Below, in pieces: positions 21,771 through 33,664 of a stretch of DNA of 64,000 nt (its first letter is position 1; every line of letters begins with the position of its first letter). Where the stretch lies: the NCBI GenBank assembly GCA_965649825.1, contig OZ287700.1:496001-560000 (forward strand). Reading direction: 5' to 3'. The notes under the pieces are model-generated. The model made no database searches, had not been told where the DNA came from, and saw only the letters and a program-made list of their open reading frames with translations. The DNA is from Penicillus capitatus (taxonomy: Eukaryota; Chlorophyta). The position numbers and the translations under genes are program-made.

Positions 21771-23617
21771 TCACTTTATCAAGGCATCGTCCATGACGGC
21801 CTGCGCAGCACGACGTCCCGATTTCAAGGCACCTAAAATGCCGAACGCACGTACAGGCGTGTAAACGAGAGGAAGAGACGACACCGTCGAAGGTGGCACT
21901 GTCACGATGATCGCCACAGATGTAGATCTTCTCTCCCAGACGCACAGAACGTTCGAAATCGGTCGGTGGGGACTGCTAGCCAAAAAGTGTGAGACTGAAA
22001 GAGTGATCTCGGTCGATGGACCTGATCCGGTTGAGCGTAAGGAATGCGGAAGATCTTGAGGAGCTTCCACGATGCCACATCGAACGGACCAAACCACTCG
22101 CCCATTTGGTGACGCACCGTTCTCTCCAGTGTCTCGTCATCGAGCTCTGGATGCGTGCCAACCGTAGAGACCGAAACCAATGTCTGCTTGAAGAGTTGGA
22201 TCCATGATGTCGTACTCTAGTTTGGGTGTACTTCACGTGGTGGAGCATAGGAAGGAGCGACGGTGGATGGAAAGCAGCAGTTGTTGACGATTCCGTTGCC
22301 ATCTCCGTTAAGGTAGAGCACATTCTCTCCATTCAGCGGTGCCTTGAGAGCACTACTACGGTGTTTGTGCAAGAGGACGAGTGATGTGACGTATGACATG
22401 CCTGAAGTAAAGGCAACAGGTTCCCACGCCTGGCTTCGTCTTGGACGGCGATGCCGACCACAGTCTCGATTCCAAAAGCGTCTCGGCTGCTGGTCCATCT
22501 GTCGCCACCACGACGGCTTTCTTTGCCGAGATTCTGTTTTCTTGTCCCGACAGCGTCACACTTGGCAGTACATGAATGTCGGCGGCGCCATGAACAGCTT
22601 CCACTTGACGATCTACATAGAGTCAATCTCTTGAGCAATGCTTTGTGCATTCCATTTGGCGTCCTTACTGAACTGAAGGGTGTGTGGAGGAAGGCCGCCC
22701 GCCAGTTGTCGCGCAATTTCGCCAATACCCTTCTCTGGCAACGTGTTCTCTCCGTTCGCCAACATCTTCATGACAAACTCGAAGAGTCGGGAACTGACAC
22801 CGAGGTCGTTATCGAAAAAGATGCCTCCGAAAAACGGTCGGAAAAAACGATCGATCATCGCAGATGAAAATCCCAATGTCTACATCACACATTTCATAAA
22901 GAGTGAGATGGAACGAGCCAATGACTCTGAGTCGCTCAAGGACTGCCGTTTCATCGTCTGCAAGGATATCGCCATCAGTCTTGTTCGCAAGCAATAGTCT
23001 CAGCAGACCCACACGTGCTTTGTCTTCGATGGAGCCAATGGGATTGAACACAGAGGCAACTCCAGCAATGGGATGGCGGAAAGGATCGGCAACGCGATAG
23101 AAATTCCCTCGATGCCACACCATAGCGCCATTGTAGAAGGGTTTCAGACGCAAAGCGTCGTAATCCAAAAATCTCTGCGCCTCGGGATAAGCCGTCAGAA
23201 AAATCTGAAAACCATAATCGAGCTGAAAGCCTTCGTACAGATCCGTCTTCACTCGACCACCCACTCTGCAAGACAGAATCCAAGGGATCGGTATGGAGAT
23301 GCCAGAACCGACCGATGGGACGATTCAAAGAGGACAAAGCTCATGGAGCTCCTCTCCAGTAAGGTACGCGCGCACGCAAGTCCTGCCAGGCCACCTCCAA
23401 CGATCACGACATCTGGTTCGTATCCGACATCGTATGCAATCTTTGCTCTCGGGGTGAGGCGGGCCAGACGATGCGAGAGACGAGGAGGCAGCGCGAGTGG
23501 CCGTACGATTCCCGTCTGCATGTCGAAATCCCTCGCAAATGGCGCCACATGATGAGACAATTCGTATCCGAAACGCCCGGCGCGACATGCGTTGACACTC
23601 GGCGCAATGACACGCAT
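21771..23617 (-). CDS. FAD-dependent amine oxidase / desaturase-like protein
   Basis: An NAD(P)-binding Rossmann/amine-oxidase-fold flavoprotein of the bacterial and plastid type related to phytoene desaturases. The N-terminus has a short basic leader, then the dinucleotide-binding motif DVVIVGGGLAGLACARTL. VGGRVKTDLYEGFQLDYGFQ and IFLTAYPEAQRFLDYDALRL follow, then SAMIDRFFRPFFGGIFFDND. The C-terminal FAD-contacting block KIYICGDHRDSATFDG is followed by ALKSGRRAAQAVMDD. At least five short introns are present, one of which (ending TGTGATGTAG) joins LERLR to TLGFSSAMID. The substrate cannot be told from sequence; carotenoid-like desaturation or amine oxidation are both only possibilities. ATG 23617 would overlap the divergent kinase start at 23607 by 11 bp. 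An internal ATG at 23521 (MQTGIVRPLALPPRL) is an alternative. Confidence 0.85.
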
Positions 23618-24856
23618 CGACAGCAGCTCCTCTGCCGTTTCGACGAATCTCAGCCTCTGGGAGAATCTCTTTCGCGATGGCGTCGAGCCTCGCTTCCAGA
23701 TCTTGCGTCGCATTGGACACGGCGCTTTTGGAGAGGTCGGCGTTTTCTGCCCATCCGATGCGCACGTATTCGCGGCGCATTGCAGGTGTTTGAGGCAAAA
23801 GACCTGCTGACGGGCAGTATCGTTGCGCTTAAGAGAATCTACGTTCGTCAGCCACAGCGTGGCATCTCCAAGAGCACGGCAAACGAAGTGGCTGTTCTCC
23901 GACATCTCCACAGTGACCACATCGTCCGTCTCCTCGACGTCCATCGACAAGAACGCTCACCACACGACTGGGCTCCCTTTTCGACGCACTGTCTGTTCAG
24001 AGTGGCTACTTGACTTTGGTCTTCGAGCATTGCAGGACGGATCTCGCGACGATCCTCCGCGAGCGAAGTGGACAACCTCTGGACCCCGCCGTCGCGACAT
24101 CTTATACGAAACAGATCCTGCAGGGTCTCGCTCTTTGTCACTCAAACGGTCGTTTCTGTGTTCTGGATGTCGGCCGATCCTTCGCACCTCCGTGTAGGAA
24201 TTGTCCACCGCGATTTGAAGCCGTCGAACATTCTGCTGGATTCGAATGGCTGCGTGAAAATTGGCGACTTTGGCCAGGCGCGCTTTCTCGATCGGCGAGG
24301 CCAGGCGTAAGTGCGGCGCATGGAGAGCCAGAGAAAACGTGGTCTCTTTGGTCAGGACGACGCCAACGGTCACATCTCGATGGTATCGCGCTCCCGAATT
24401 GCTCTTCGCCTCACGGTGTTACGATGCTACGGTCGACATCTGGGCCCTCGGGGCGATTTACTTTGAGCTTTTGAGTACAGCCGTCACAATTCTATGACGC
24501 ATTGCCTGAAGGACCCCCTATCCTAGCGTGTCGTGCTTTTCTCCCAGGCGAATCCGATCTGGACCAGATTTCGCTCATGATCCAGACGCTCGGGACGATT
24601 GACGAAGAGGACTGGCCAGAAGTCCGCGATCTGCCGGACTACGGGAAGATTCTTTTCGAATCCTGTCAACCTCGTCTGATGCGCTGCATGGTGCCAGATG
24701 CCCATCCACATGCGATTCAGTTCCTGGAGAGCACGCTTCGGTGAGATGCAACCTGCAGCTGCTTTTGATAGAGGCACCCTGCCATTCAGGTACAATCCTG
24801 CCAGGCGGCTGTCTGCCCCGGAATGCCTACGGTTGCCACTCTTCGCTGACATCTGA
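23607..24856 (+). CDS. CDK20/CCRK-like cyclin-dependent kinase
   Basis: A spliced protein kinase of about 330 residues. P-loop [10 protein letters not shown], catalytic Lys in [16 protein letters not shown]-position helix [16 protein letters not shown], catalytic loop [14 protein letters not shown] in [11 protein letters not shown] and the CDK-type [10 protein letters not shown] are all visible. The later part ([32 protein letters not shown]) best fits CDK20/CCRK, a kinase that in Chlamydomonas (LF2) and animals controls cilium length and cell cycle. It ends [17 protein letters not shown]. Introns are about 50 bp. One near 23950 has no GT exactly where the frame would like it: a GT donor at 23939 loses four residues, while a 50-bp intron starting at 23951 would begin with GA. 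ATG 23607 is the first in frame. Confidence 0.85.
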
Positions 24857-24973
24857 CACACAAGCACGCGACGTCTGCAGGATTACAGAAGCTGTTGTTG
24901 CTGCATCTCTTGTTGAGCACGTCTCTTTTGATCAAGAGTGAACAAACGCACATCGTCTGTTTGTGATAGGCAT

Positions 24974-27250
24974 CAAGCTTGCTTTCCAGATTCGATCTCG
25001 CGCAGCGCTTGTGTGACATCTCGATTCATGCCATCCATAATTTCCCCGGCAGAGGCATAAGCGGAATGCATTCTCTCAATCGCTTCCATCAGATCCCTAA
25101 GCATCTCCTCACGTTCCTTCTGGCAGCAACTGGACGCACATCGTCATTGACGTGTGGCAAAATGGCTGGAAACAACTTGACGCTTTCGTGGTACGCGGCT
25201 TCGGCGCGAGGGACTTCCTCTTCGATGTTGTGGACCATTGCTTGTCTCTGCTGTAAGAGATGCTCAATCTTGGCGTGCAGCACTTGCCATTGCTCTCTTC
25301 CTTCTCTCTGCATCGTCTGCAATGTATCTCTACATTTGATCGTCTCTTGCTCGACTCTTTCGATCTACGCAGCCTTTGTACAGATATGGACTGGCGAATT
25401 GGATGTGCCTCATGAATGCAGGTCCCCCGTTGATGGCGCAGTTTCTGGATTTCTTCCTGTACTTGCACAATCCTCTGCTGAATCTCCCCGCAACGTTCTG
25501 TCAACTGCGCCTTCGCTGAAAGATACTGCTCCTTGACCTGCATCAATCCTGGCTGGAGGACGCCCTGTGCAGCAAAGACATCATTCCTGTCCCCTCATGT
25601 CAAGGCAGGATCTCGCCTTGTGGTCCGCTGTACAGATGTCTCGAAACTGACCCACGTGACGGTCCACGTGTATGGCAAAGTCGACTCCCACCGAGTGCTT
25701 GCTTCCGATAGGAATCAGCTTCAGCATTCGGGCATGATTGTGGTAGCCATGGACACATTTCTCGAGTTGATTGAGCAGACCGTCACGTTGCACCTCTCGA
25801 TCATTGACCTCCCGCTCAACGGCAGCCTTGTGCGATAGGGCATTCTGAAACATCTGCTCTAGCTTCTGCCTAAAAAACAACTCAGCGAGGGAAAAGACGT
25901 CGATCGCATCACACTTCTCATTGAGCAGTCGTTCGATGTCTTCTTTGTTGACAGATTGCTTCGACACACGGTCTCTCAACTTCTCGACCTCCTGCACTCA
26001 GACAACCAATACCATTGAATGCCGCTGCGTCCGTTATCTTTCAATGACCGTTTGCATTCCGGCGACTTGGGCCCTTATGTTCTGAACCTCGGTTTCAAGC
26101 TCCGTACCCTTTTTCTTCAAACGTCCAATGATTTCCTGAATATGACGTTGAGAGAGAGGAGCCAAAGAGATGCGTGATGACCTCAAGCTGTTGGATCTTG
26201 GCCTGAAAGGCCGTTGCATCTTGCTGCATTCCGTCCAAGTCCGTTCTCATACGCGAGAGTGGCGATGGCATCTGCTGCAGTTTCTTCCATTCCTCTTCGA
26301 GGCCCTCCATCTCCTGTCACACATCTAATCGCCTCCCCTCTTCGTCAGTGGACAGATTATGAACTCGCTGCTTTTCGACGTTCTCCTGTCTCTGAAGCTC
26401 CTGTTTGTTCTGGATCTCCGAAAAGAAGAACTGATCGATTTCTTTGACGGCGGCGTCGTTAAACGACATATATTTCTCATAGCTCTCTGTCATCCATGCA
26501 AAAATGGTGTGCGTGTTCATCCCCAACATACTGTCAGCCTCGTCCGTCTCGGCGGCGCTGGACTGCTGAAAGCCGTCGTTCTCGTACTGCCATCAACATA
26601 GCGTCAGTGGGGAGGCAGGTTGCACGGATTCGTTGCCTTGTTTTTGAGTTCGATGACATCCACCATCCACTCGAGGGCCAAAACGATCTGCGGCCATGAA
26701 TGGGTCGATCCCGGAGCACTCAGAGCAGATTTCGAGATGCTCAGTGTGTAACCCAATCCCTCACACAATCCTCTCACCTTAGCCTTTAGCTGCCTGTTCG
26801 GATGCATCGATACCTTGAGGACCGTCGGCACTTGGTCTTCTAGCTTCTTTCCTTTTAGCTTCTTGCACCATCTGATGCCATATCGATCAAAGGGGAAGCC
26901 CGACTGAAGGGCGACGTTTACCTGGAATCCAGAGCATTGAGCAGTGTCTCCCATATAATCGCGAAATCGCGTGCGGTTGGACTAGTGAAAGCTTTTGGAC
27001 TCAGTGCCTCTCTCTGCGGTGCTCTTGCCAAAAACTCTTCGATCTTTCCCGAGCACGATCGCAGGAATTCGCTGTTCTTGATTGGACGTGGATCCGTTTT
27101 CGCCACGCTGAATGCACCGACGGTGGTCGGGCGTCGACCCAATGGCGCCGCGCTGCTTTGACGCCGCACAGATTCGCTATGTTTGGCCGAGTGACTTCCG
27201 AAGGCGGTCGTCTCGCGACGACTCGGAAAAAGCGATTCGCGATGATGCAT
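24974..27250 (-). CDS. NDC80: Outer kinetochore protein NDC80/HEC1
   Basis: The N-terminal tail is Arg/Ser-rich (MHHRESLFPSRRETTAF) and leads to TDPRPIKNSEFLRSCSGKI. The calponin-homology domain follows, with SPKAFTSPTARDFAIIWETL and then ISKSALSAPGSTHSWPQIV, LALEWMVDVIEL; these are hallmark NDC80 segments that bind microtubules. The remaining two thirds are coiled coil interrupted by short introns, ending REIESGKQA. One intron (26587-26636, 50 bp) uses a GC donor, required to keep frame into YENDGFQQSS. The protein works with NUF2, SPC24 and SPC25 to attach spindle microtubules. The stop is 118 bp from the convergent kinase stop. Exon joins in the coiled-coil part are less certain than in the head. 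Confidence 0.9.
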
Positions 27251-27908
27251 CGACGCGATCGAGACGACGACGACGACGTCTGCCAGTTTCTGTCGGCGAT
27301 GATGGATGATTGCGATGAAATAACATCTACCTCATTATCTACACTAGTCAATCCCCTGATCGGCAATAAACGAACGCATGAACGAACGAACATACTAACA
27401 CCAAAAGAGTGAATATCACGTTCCTAATAATAAAGTGCATTTTTTATAGCACAATAAATAGAGCATGATTTATGAAATCCACCGTGCATCTTAACAGGAT
27501 GTGATGGAGTATGTGAGTATTTGTGAGTGAGAAAAGACACCGAAATACACAAAGGTGAAATGATGAGCACAAAGTGCCGTCTTTATGGTGAGTATTATTG
27601 TTCGTTTTCCAACGACCGTCCAGACAGAAAAGACAACAATAATAAACAGCACTGTGTAACCGTTGTTCATCTGTCTAGACACTGACCCGTACCGAACCAA
27701 ACCTCAAAACTCTTCGTTAGAACTAAATTAGAGTTAAGAAATGACGTTTTGAAAATCACGAATGCGAAAAGCAAAAAAGACAGGTATTAAATAATTAACC
27801 GGCAAATAAGGACTTCATGAGCATGAGAAAGATTCTCTGAAAGAGCACCTTAGCTTTCCAGTTATTGGAATGACAAAGACCTGATGATAGTATCCGTCCC
27901 TCCTGCCT
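27251..27908. other. Intergenic AT-rich region upstream of NDC80
   Basis: No gene is supported. Just upstream of NDC80 there is a GAACGAACGAAC motif at 27380-27391, after a related ACGAACGCATG. From about 27410 to 27850 the sequence is markedly AT-rich with no convincing open frame. The minus-strand frame at 27491-27700 is short and hydrophobic by composition only. Confidence 0.5.
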
Positions 27909-30059
27909 CTAGCGCGGAGCTAGGATACCGGTGAGTGTTTTTAGCAAGAGATGATGATAGCCATGTTTCATTGTTCTCTTCTTCACCTTATTTTTCTGCC
28001 TGACCGATGTCAATTCGTGACGGAGCTGGGCCACAAGTTCGGTCATCTCTGCGGCTGCCAGTTTCGACTTCAGAAGCTCCTGTGCCCCAACAGACGACAT
28101 CAGAAACGGCATCCAGACATGCAAAGGAATGCGCACTTTCATAACGTCCAAGTCGACTTCTCCATTGTTCTGCATGGTTTTAGGAGGACATGATGTCATC
28201 TGCAATGCCTGAACCCTCAAGTTCGTCTGCAGTGTTGCAATCTCGGATCTTTGGCAGTTTGAGGTCTTTAGCAACGCAGCGTGTTCCCTTTTGAGTTTGG
28301 CTAACGCGCGTTTCTGTCTCTGAGCTTCATGACTCATCGAATTCATCACTTCTGTCAATCGAAAAATCTCACATTTGCAGCGATCTCTGCCAAGGAAGAG
28401 AGAATCGGATGAAGTAGAGTCAGGAGAGAGGATGCACCTTTCCGATTGCGCGTTTATAAATAGACTCTCCAACTCTTCACAACGTTTCTGTCCCGCTAAG
28501 ATCTCTTCCAGAAATCTATTCTCAGCTGAAGCAATGGCTTCGGGTGCTTGTTTCATCTCTGATCTCAAGCTGCTTAAGCTCTCTGACAGACAGCATAGAT
28601 GTATTCTCTGTCGCTTGCTTGAATCGCAGCGAGCTTACGTTTCAGTCCATTGATGGTCCTTTGTTTTGCGGTCAGTATTGCAATAAGATCTTGTTTGGTC
28701 CGCTTCAAAAATTCGAGCTCCTGAATTTGACTACGTGATTGATGAAATGCTTGTTGTTGCTCCGATACTCGTGATCTACAAGAGACAGCACAGCCATCAG
28801 ACACGCAGAGGCACAACGGCATCCTGCACTTACTCAAGTTCATCACAGTGCTCCTTCAAATCGACAAGCTTCTCCTCCATCTCTAACATCTCACGTTTGA
28901 GCTGAAAATTCTCCTTTTTTACAGCATCTACGCTACTCCCCTCTCGTTTCGAAACAAGGGCACTCGAGTCCTCAGTCTCCATGCGTTCTGCTGCCGGAGA
29001 TGCTTCGATCTCTTTACGAGAACAGGGCCCGTCGACCACCTGCTGCAGTTTGAGATTCCTGGCCTTCTCCACCGAGAGCTCCTCTCCAAGTCGAACGACC
29101 TCGCTCTTCATAACGGCTCGTTCTTCTTCGGAAGCATCGAGGTTCTTGATCACAACTTGTTTATCCATCTCGGACTGCGTGTACAGAGCCGTGCGTCTTT
29201 GAAGAGCCTTTTCCAGCGACGCAATGTCTTCTGCTCTCGATGTCGAAAGCCTATCGATCGCCCTTCGCGTTTGCCGCTGACGTCTTACCATCTCCTCGTG
29301 CACGGCCGCCAAGGAATCGATTTTTTCGTGCGCATTCTGCTCGAGCTCAGCGATTCTGAGCTTGTGCGATTCAATCTGTCGACTGAACCGCGCTTCCAGT
29401 CCATCGACTCCCGCTGCCATCTGATTCACGGCTTTGCTGTTCTCTAACAACAAATCGTTCTGTCGTCGGATCACCTCATCTTTTTCCCTTAGGCGATCGA
29501 ACAGGATATCTCTCTGCGTTTCCCACGTCCGATGCAAATTACCGAACGTCTCATGTCTCTCCAGTGGTCCCAGGGACGGCAGCTGAAGCCACTTCTGGAG
29601 TTCGGAGTCGCCGTCGCTACCTTTGGCTTTCAGTTTCTTCCTCAGCAGTCCATTCACGACCTCCAATCGGTCACATCGTTCGGTGAGTTGCTCGACGGTG
29701 GATGTCAACGTGTCTGCACTCTCCAGAGACGATGTACGGTTTTCCTCTGGAGGCGGGTCGAGGCAGCCGCTTTTCATCGAACAGCTATCTGCATGGAACT
29801 CGTGCACTGCTTTGGCGCTGTCCAGTTCATCCCGAGGCTCTGTCTTGTGCCTAGGCACGGCATCATGGAATGGTCGTCTCTCGAAGACGTGCTCAGAGTT
29901 CGTTGGGGACAGCGACATGACATTGAGTGTCGATTCCCGTTCCTCTCCGAAGAAAGCATCCACACTAGGCATGAATTCCTGTTCCAAAACGTCGGCTCCA
30001 CTGTCGCCTCCCATTGTGTGAGTATCCCTGAGATCCTCGTGCCTCGTTGGCGTTCGCAT
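27909..30059 (-). CDS. Long coiled-coil protein (paralogue A)
   Basis: Five exons are supported. The long first exon (30059-28845) is followed by exons for RVSEQQQAFHQSRSQ..., SLSSLRSEMKQAPEAI..., DRCKCEIFRLTEVMNSM... and ELLKSKLAAAEMTELV..., with introns near 50-58 bp. The protein of about 610 residues has an acidic, disordered N-terminal 110 residues, then almost continuous heptad-like helix rich in Glu, Lys, Leu and Arg. A non-repetitive landmark, REKDEVIRRQ...VNQMAAGVDGLEARF, has a close counterpart in the divergent gene at 31071. No motor, CH or zinc domain is present, so a structural role (cytoskeletal, basal body or Golgi) is possible but unproven. ATG 30059 lies only 6 bp from a TATATA element, so ATG 30014 (MGGDSGADVLEQEF) may be the true start. 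Confidence 0.75.
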
Positions 30060-30064
30060 CACCC

Positions 30065-30070
30065 TATATA
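30065..30070 (-). promoter_or_regulatory. Possible TATA box of the paralogue A gene
   Basis: TATATAGGG reads on the minus strand directly upstream of the first ATG. If transcription starts about 30 bases downstream, the usable start codon would be ATG 30014 and not 30059. Based on position and consensus only. Confidence 0.3.
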
Positions 30071-31070
30071 CAGTGATTTGTTCGTTTGATGTACCCAGAC
30101 GAACGCTCCGTCGTTCGATAAACGAAAGTGCAGCGTGGTAGAGAATAGAATATCTGCTGGCGTATCTTGAGTTAAGTAGACGGCACTACAGCAATGCAAC
30201 CAACCGCCACCTCCTCGACTCGGTTGAACCACTGGAAACGGCACGAGGCAAATGATAGATACCACAGAGCAGCGGGCATACGACATGGACGCGTCAAAAC
30301 GTATGACAAGAGACTTCCGAGACAGTCGCTGAGTGCACGGCAAAAATTGAAGAGCAAAACCGCACAATGAAGAGCAGTTCTATCTCTTACTCGGAGTGTT
30401 TATGTGTGTTCTGTGCTTCGCTGGAGAAGGAGATTTTGGTTCAAGTGGGCAATTCTAGGAATGACCCGCATGGCCAACGGTCCTTGGGCTTACGTCGACT
30501 GTTGTCAGTCAGATTATGCCGGGCAGATGCACTAAGGGATGGAAATCTACGTGGTTTGTCTCTGGAGGCCGTCGTTCAACCACCTCATGTGCCATATAGG
30601 CATGGATAGATTTTAGTCTTCTAACAGAGAACCTGCTCTCCGTCTCAGACCGCCTTAAGCATGTGTGTATCAGGTGTTCATGTGCCCTAACCGCTCGTTA
30701 ACTCTTAGGTGGTTTTAGGGGTATGGCAGCCGCACACGTCAACCGTCAGAAAACACGTTTATGAAATCAGTCGCCTGACACTTACCCGCAGCTGTGGATA
30801 CCATAAGCCGTTGACAACGCATTCGAGGTGGTCGAGGTGTCGCGTGTCTATTTTTCATCACCCTTTTTGATTTTCTGCATGCATTGGCCGTATGGCTGCA
30901 CCCTCTGGAACGGCAGACGTTCGACAGGTCGATACTCAGTAGAAAATGGCTAATCATTTGGGTGTCATTTCTAGGGACTTCGCGATTCCCATTCGGCAGG
31001 ATCTTCTCTGGGTGAAGGATGCTGCTATCCTCTGGATATTGGCTATACGGTCAATGGAGACTGCACAGCA
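30071..31070. other. Intergenic region between head-to-head paralogues
   Basis: About 1 kb without a supported gene, bounded by the two divergent coiled-coil genes. Small frames at 30367-30609 and 30946-31188 have no recognisable features. The second overlaps the start of the downstream gene in another frame. Both promoters must lie here. Confidence 0.5.
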
Positions 31071-33274
31071 ATGGCGGATCCGTCGTTGGAATCTGCATTC
31101 AATGGCGGATCCCAATCTCTCATACAGCTTAGCGATAGCGAATTCGAAATTGATATTTTTCCAGACCGCCTCAGTCAGGAATCGCTAGAGACGAAGAACA
31201 GAGAGTTGGAAGCTCGGGTGGAAGAACTGGAGGGAGAGAACGAACGACTGAGGGAAGAAGTTCGTCAGATGCAGGCAAAGATGTCGAAGCTTAGGTCTGA
31301 TGCTGCTAACTGTACCTCGCTGCCTACGCTCTATAACCAATTGAGCACTGCTAGAAAAGAAACCGCTGCTGTAGAGAAGAGGTGTCAGGAATTAGAAGCG
31401 GAGAACGTCGAGCTGACGCTCAAGCTCGAAAAGAAAGAACCTCTGGGGTCCATGTCCGACTCAGCGAATCAGAGAACATCGCAAGAAACGTTACCCAGTG
31501 CCATCTCTCCCCTCAAACGCTCATACACTTTTGCTCCCTTGAGCGTTTTGGAGTCCAAACCCAGCTTGACACACCCGACAGAAAGGGAGGCTTTTGAAAG
31601 AACAAAGCTGGATTTCGCTGAGAAGCTCGTGCAAAAGGATGAGATCATTCACAAGCTCAAAGAACAGCGCAAAGAATCGGAGAGTCGCTTGAACATGCTC
31701 TCTGCTGGCATCGATGGTTTGGAGACGCGCTTCGAGCTGCAGCTATCGACCTATCAAGCCGAAGTTGCCCATCGATTCGAGCAGATGCTAAAGACGATCC
31801 AAGGTTTGCGACGAGCAGAAGAGGACTTTGGCAAGAACATGATGGCGGTGCAAGCAGAGACGAACAGAATCCTCAAAACGTTCCCCGTCGAAATCCAGAA
31901 ACTCGCCGTGAAGTGCCGATCGATGGAGGATGACAGGCACAAAGAGAGAGACGAAATGGAGGAGACTTTGCAACACACGTCAACGAATCTTGAAGAAGCC
32001 AAGAAGCAAATCTCGGCGCTGTCTGATGAAAACGACCGTCGGGCGAATGAGATCGTCGAGCACGAGAACACAATCGAGGAGCTCGAGTTCAGAATCGCTT
32101 CCATGAAGACACAACGTTTGGTTTCAGATGGTATGCATAATGGGACGGCATCGACTTCGAGAGAGCTCGAGGCCATGCGACAACATATTGAGAAGCTCGA
32201 AGCGAGCTTGGAAGATCAACAAATGATGAATGAGACTCTACTGCGTCAGAAAGATGAAGCAGAAGAGGCCTATTTCGCCGTTACTGCTGTAAAAGATGCC
32301 CCGAGTGTCGAAGAGCTCGCAAAGGAGAACAAAGAACTGAGGATAGAGCTCATGGAGGTCTCTCAGAGGCTCGTTGCATTGGAAGAGCAGAATGACTCGC
32401 TCAAGAACGAGTTGGAGAGTCAAACAGACTTCTTCAGTCAGTGCTTGAATCTCGAGGAAGAACTGGAGGCACAGCGAAGAGTCAACCGAAGTCTCGAAGA
32501 GCACCTTGGCAGACGGAAGAAGAGAATTGAGAGCCTTCAGAGTGCGATCGATCTCCTCCTCTTTCGAAGCAATGGTTACGATGTGCCTTTGCAGACGAAC
32601 TGGGCAATCTGCAGCAACAGCTGGGTGATATGGAAGGGGGCTTCGGTCAACGGAAGCGAATGAAAGAGAATGTAAGGATGCTACCATTACAATTGAAGGA
32701 GGCCTCACTCTTCTGCGCTTGCACAGAAGGCAGCCGTGTCGAATCATGTCGACGGAATGCTGCAGCAGGAGATCAGGTATGAAGAACTGGAAAGAATCTT
32801 GAACGGCGTACAAGCCGAACGGTGCGATCGATACGTCGACGGCAGGCGAGCATGATTCTTTGTCGCAGGGACGAGTTGCTCCAGGATAAGGCATCATTGA
32901 ACAAGATGATGCATTCCTTGGTAAAGGAAAACAAAATGGCAACCCGGGCATTGAATAAACACAAGAGAGAAGATCCCGTGGTTAAGGAAGAGTTGGCGAC
33001 CGCAAAGGCTGAGATCATGAAGTTGCAGGCACGTCTGAAAGTAGAGACATTAGCCAGGCAGCACTCGAGCAAGAGTCATCTCTCAGCCGAGCTCGACGAA
33101 GACATCATGAGCAAACTCGTCTCTTCGCAGATCTCGCTGGCTGAGATGGACGAGCGCATGATTAAGCTTCGAAAAGAGCTGCACAAATCGGTTGCACGAA
33201 ATCTGTATCTAACAACAAAGATCACTCGCCTTGAGAAACAGCTACGTCCTGCCGCTGCCGCTGCCGCCACCTAA
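31071..33274 (+). CDS. Long coiled-coil protein (paralogue B)
   Basis: The large first exon runs 31071-32544, followed by three exons joined through GT-AG introns of about 50 bp: ...ESLQ / NELGNLQQQLGDMEGGF, ...KRMKEN / KAAVSNHVDGMLQQ, and ...GVQAER / DELLQDKASLNKMM. The protein of about 685 residues is nearly all coiled coil after an acidic N-terminal 40 residues (SDSEFEIDIFPDRLS), and ends in a poly-Ala run. The segment VQKDEIIHKL...LNMLSAGIDGLETRF aligns with the corresponding part of the divergent gene at 27909-30059, identifying the two as diverged paralogues. No other domain is seen. A second ATGGCGGATCC at 31102 lies in another frame. Confidence 0.78.
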
Positions 33275-33664
33275 TGCATTCACTCACTCTCCACCTATAC
33301 TGCTTGCTATTCACAGTCTGCTCGTAATAATCACTGCCGATCGTGATCATCCCAAGTTTCATGTTGTTGTTGTTACGATTGAGATCTAGGGACTGATGAG
33401 ATTTTTGTGTACTCGTGTTATCTATTGAATGTTCCGTCTATTTTTAGTCTTAAGGAATAAGAAACTGGCAGTTGTCTGAAAATCGCATCTGTCGTTGTTG
33501 TTCTTCATGCATTGTCCAGATGACATACACACGCCAAGTCAGTCATTCCGCGAACTGCCATTGGAGTGAAGCAAGGCCACAGGCCATACACAATGACATC
33601 AAACTTCTTTGTATTCAAGAGGTTCCATTGTAAGCCCGTGTAAGAAGGTGATTTTCTACGAATG
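33275..33664. other. Intergenic region between convergent genes
   Basis: About 390 bp of 3' flanking sequence between the paralogue B stop and the GT31 stop. It contains a short GTTGTTGTTGTT run at 33363-33374 and T-rich stretches, and no supported gene. Confidence 0.5.

Noticed and set aside
24900-24973. Extra C-terminal exon for NDC80
   Set aside because: A possible splice to CAG at about 24960 exists, but the frame already ends in a natural stop at 24974 after the coiled coil. There is no support for more.
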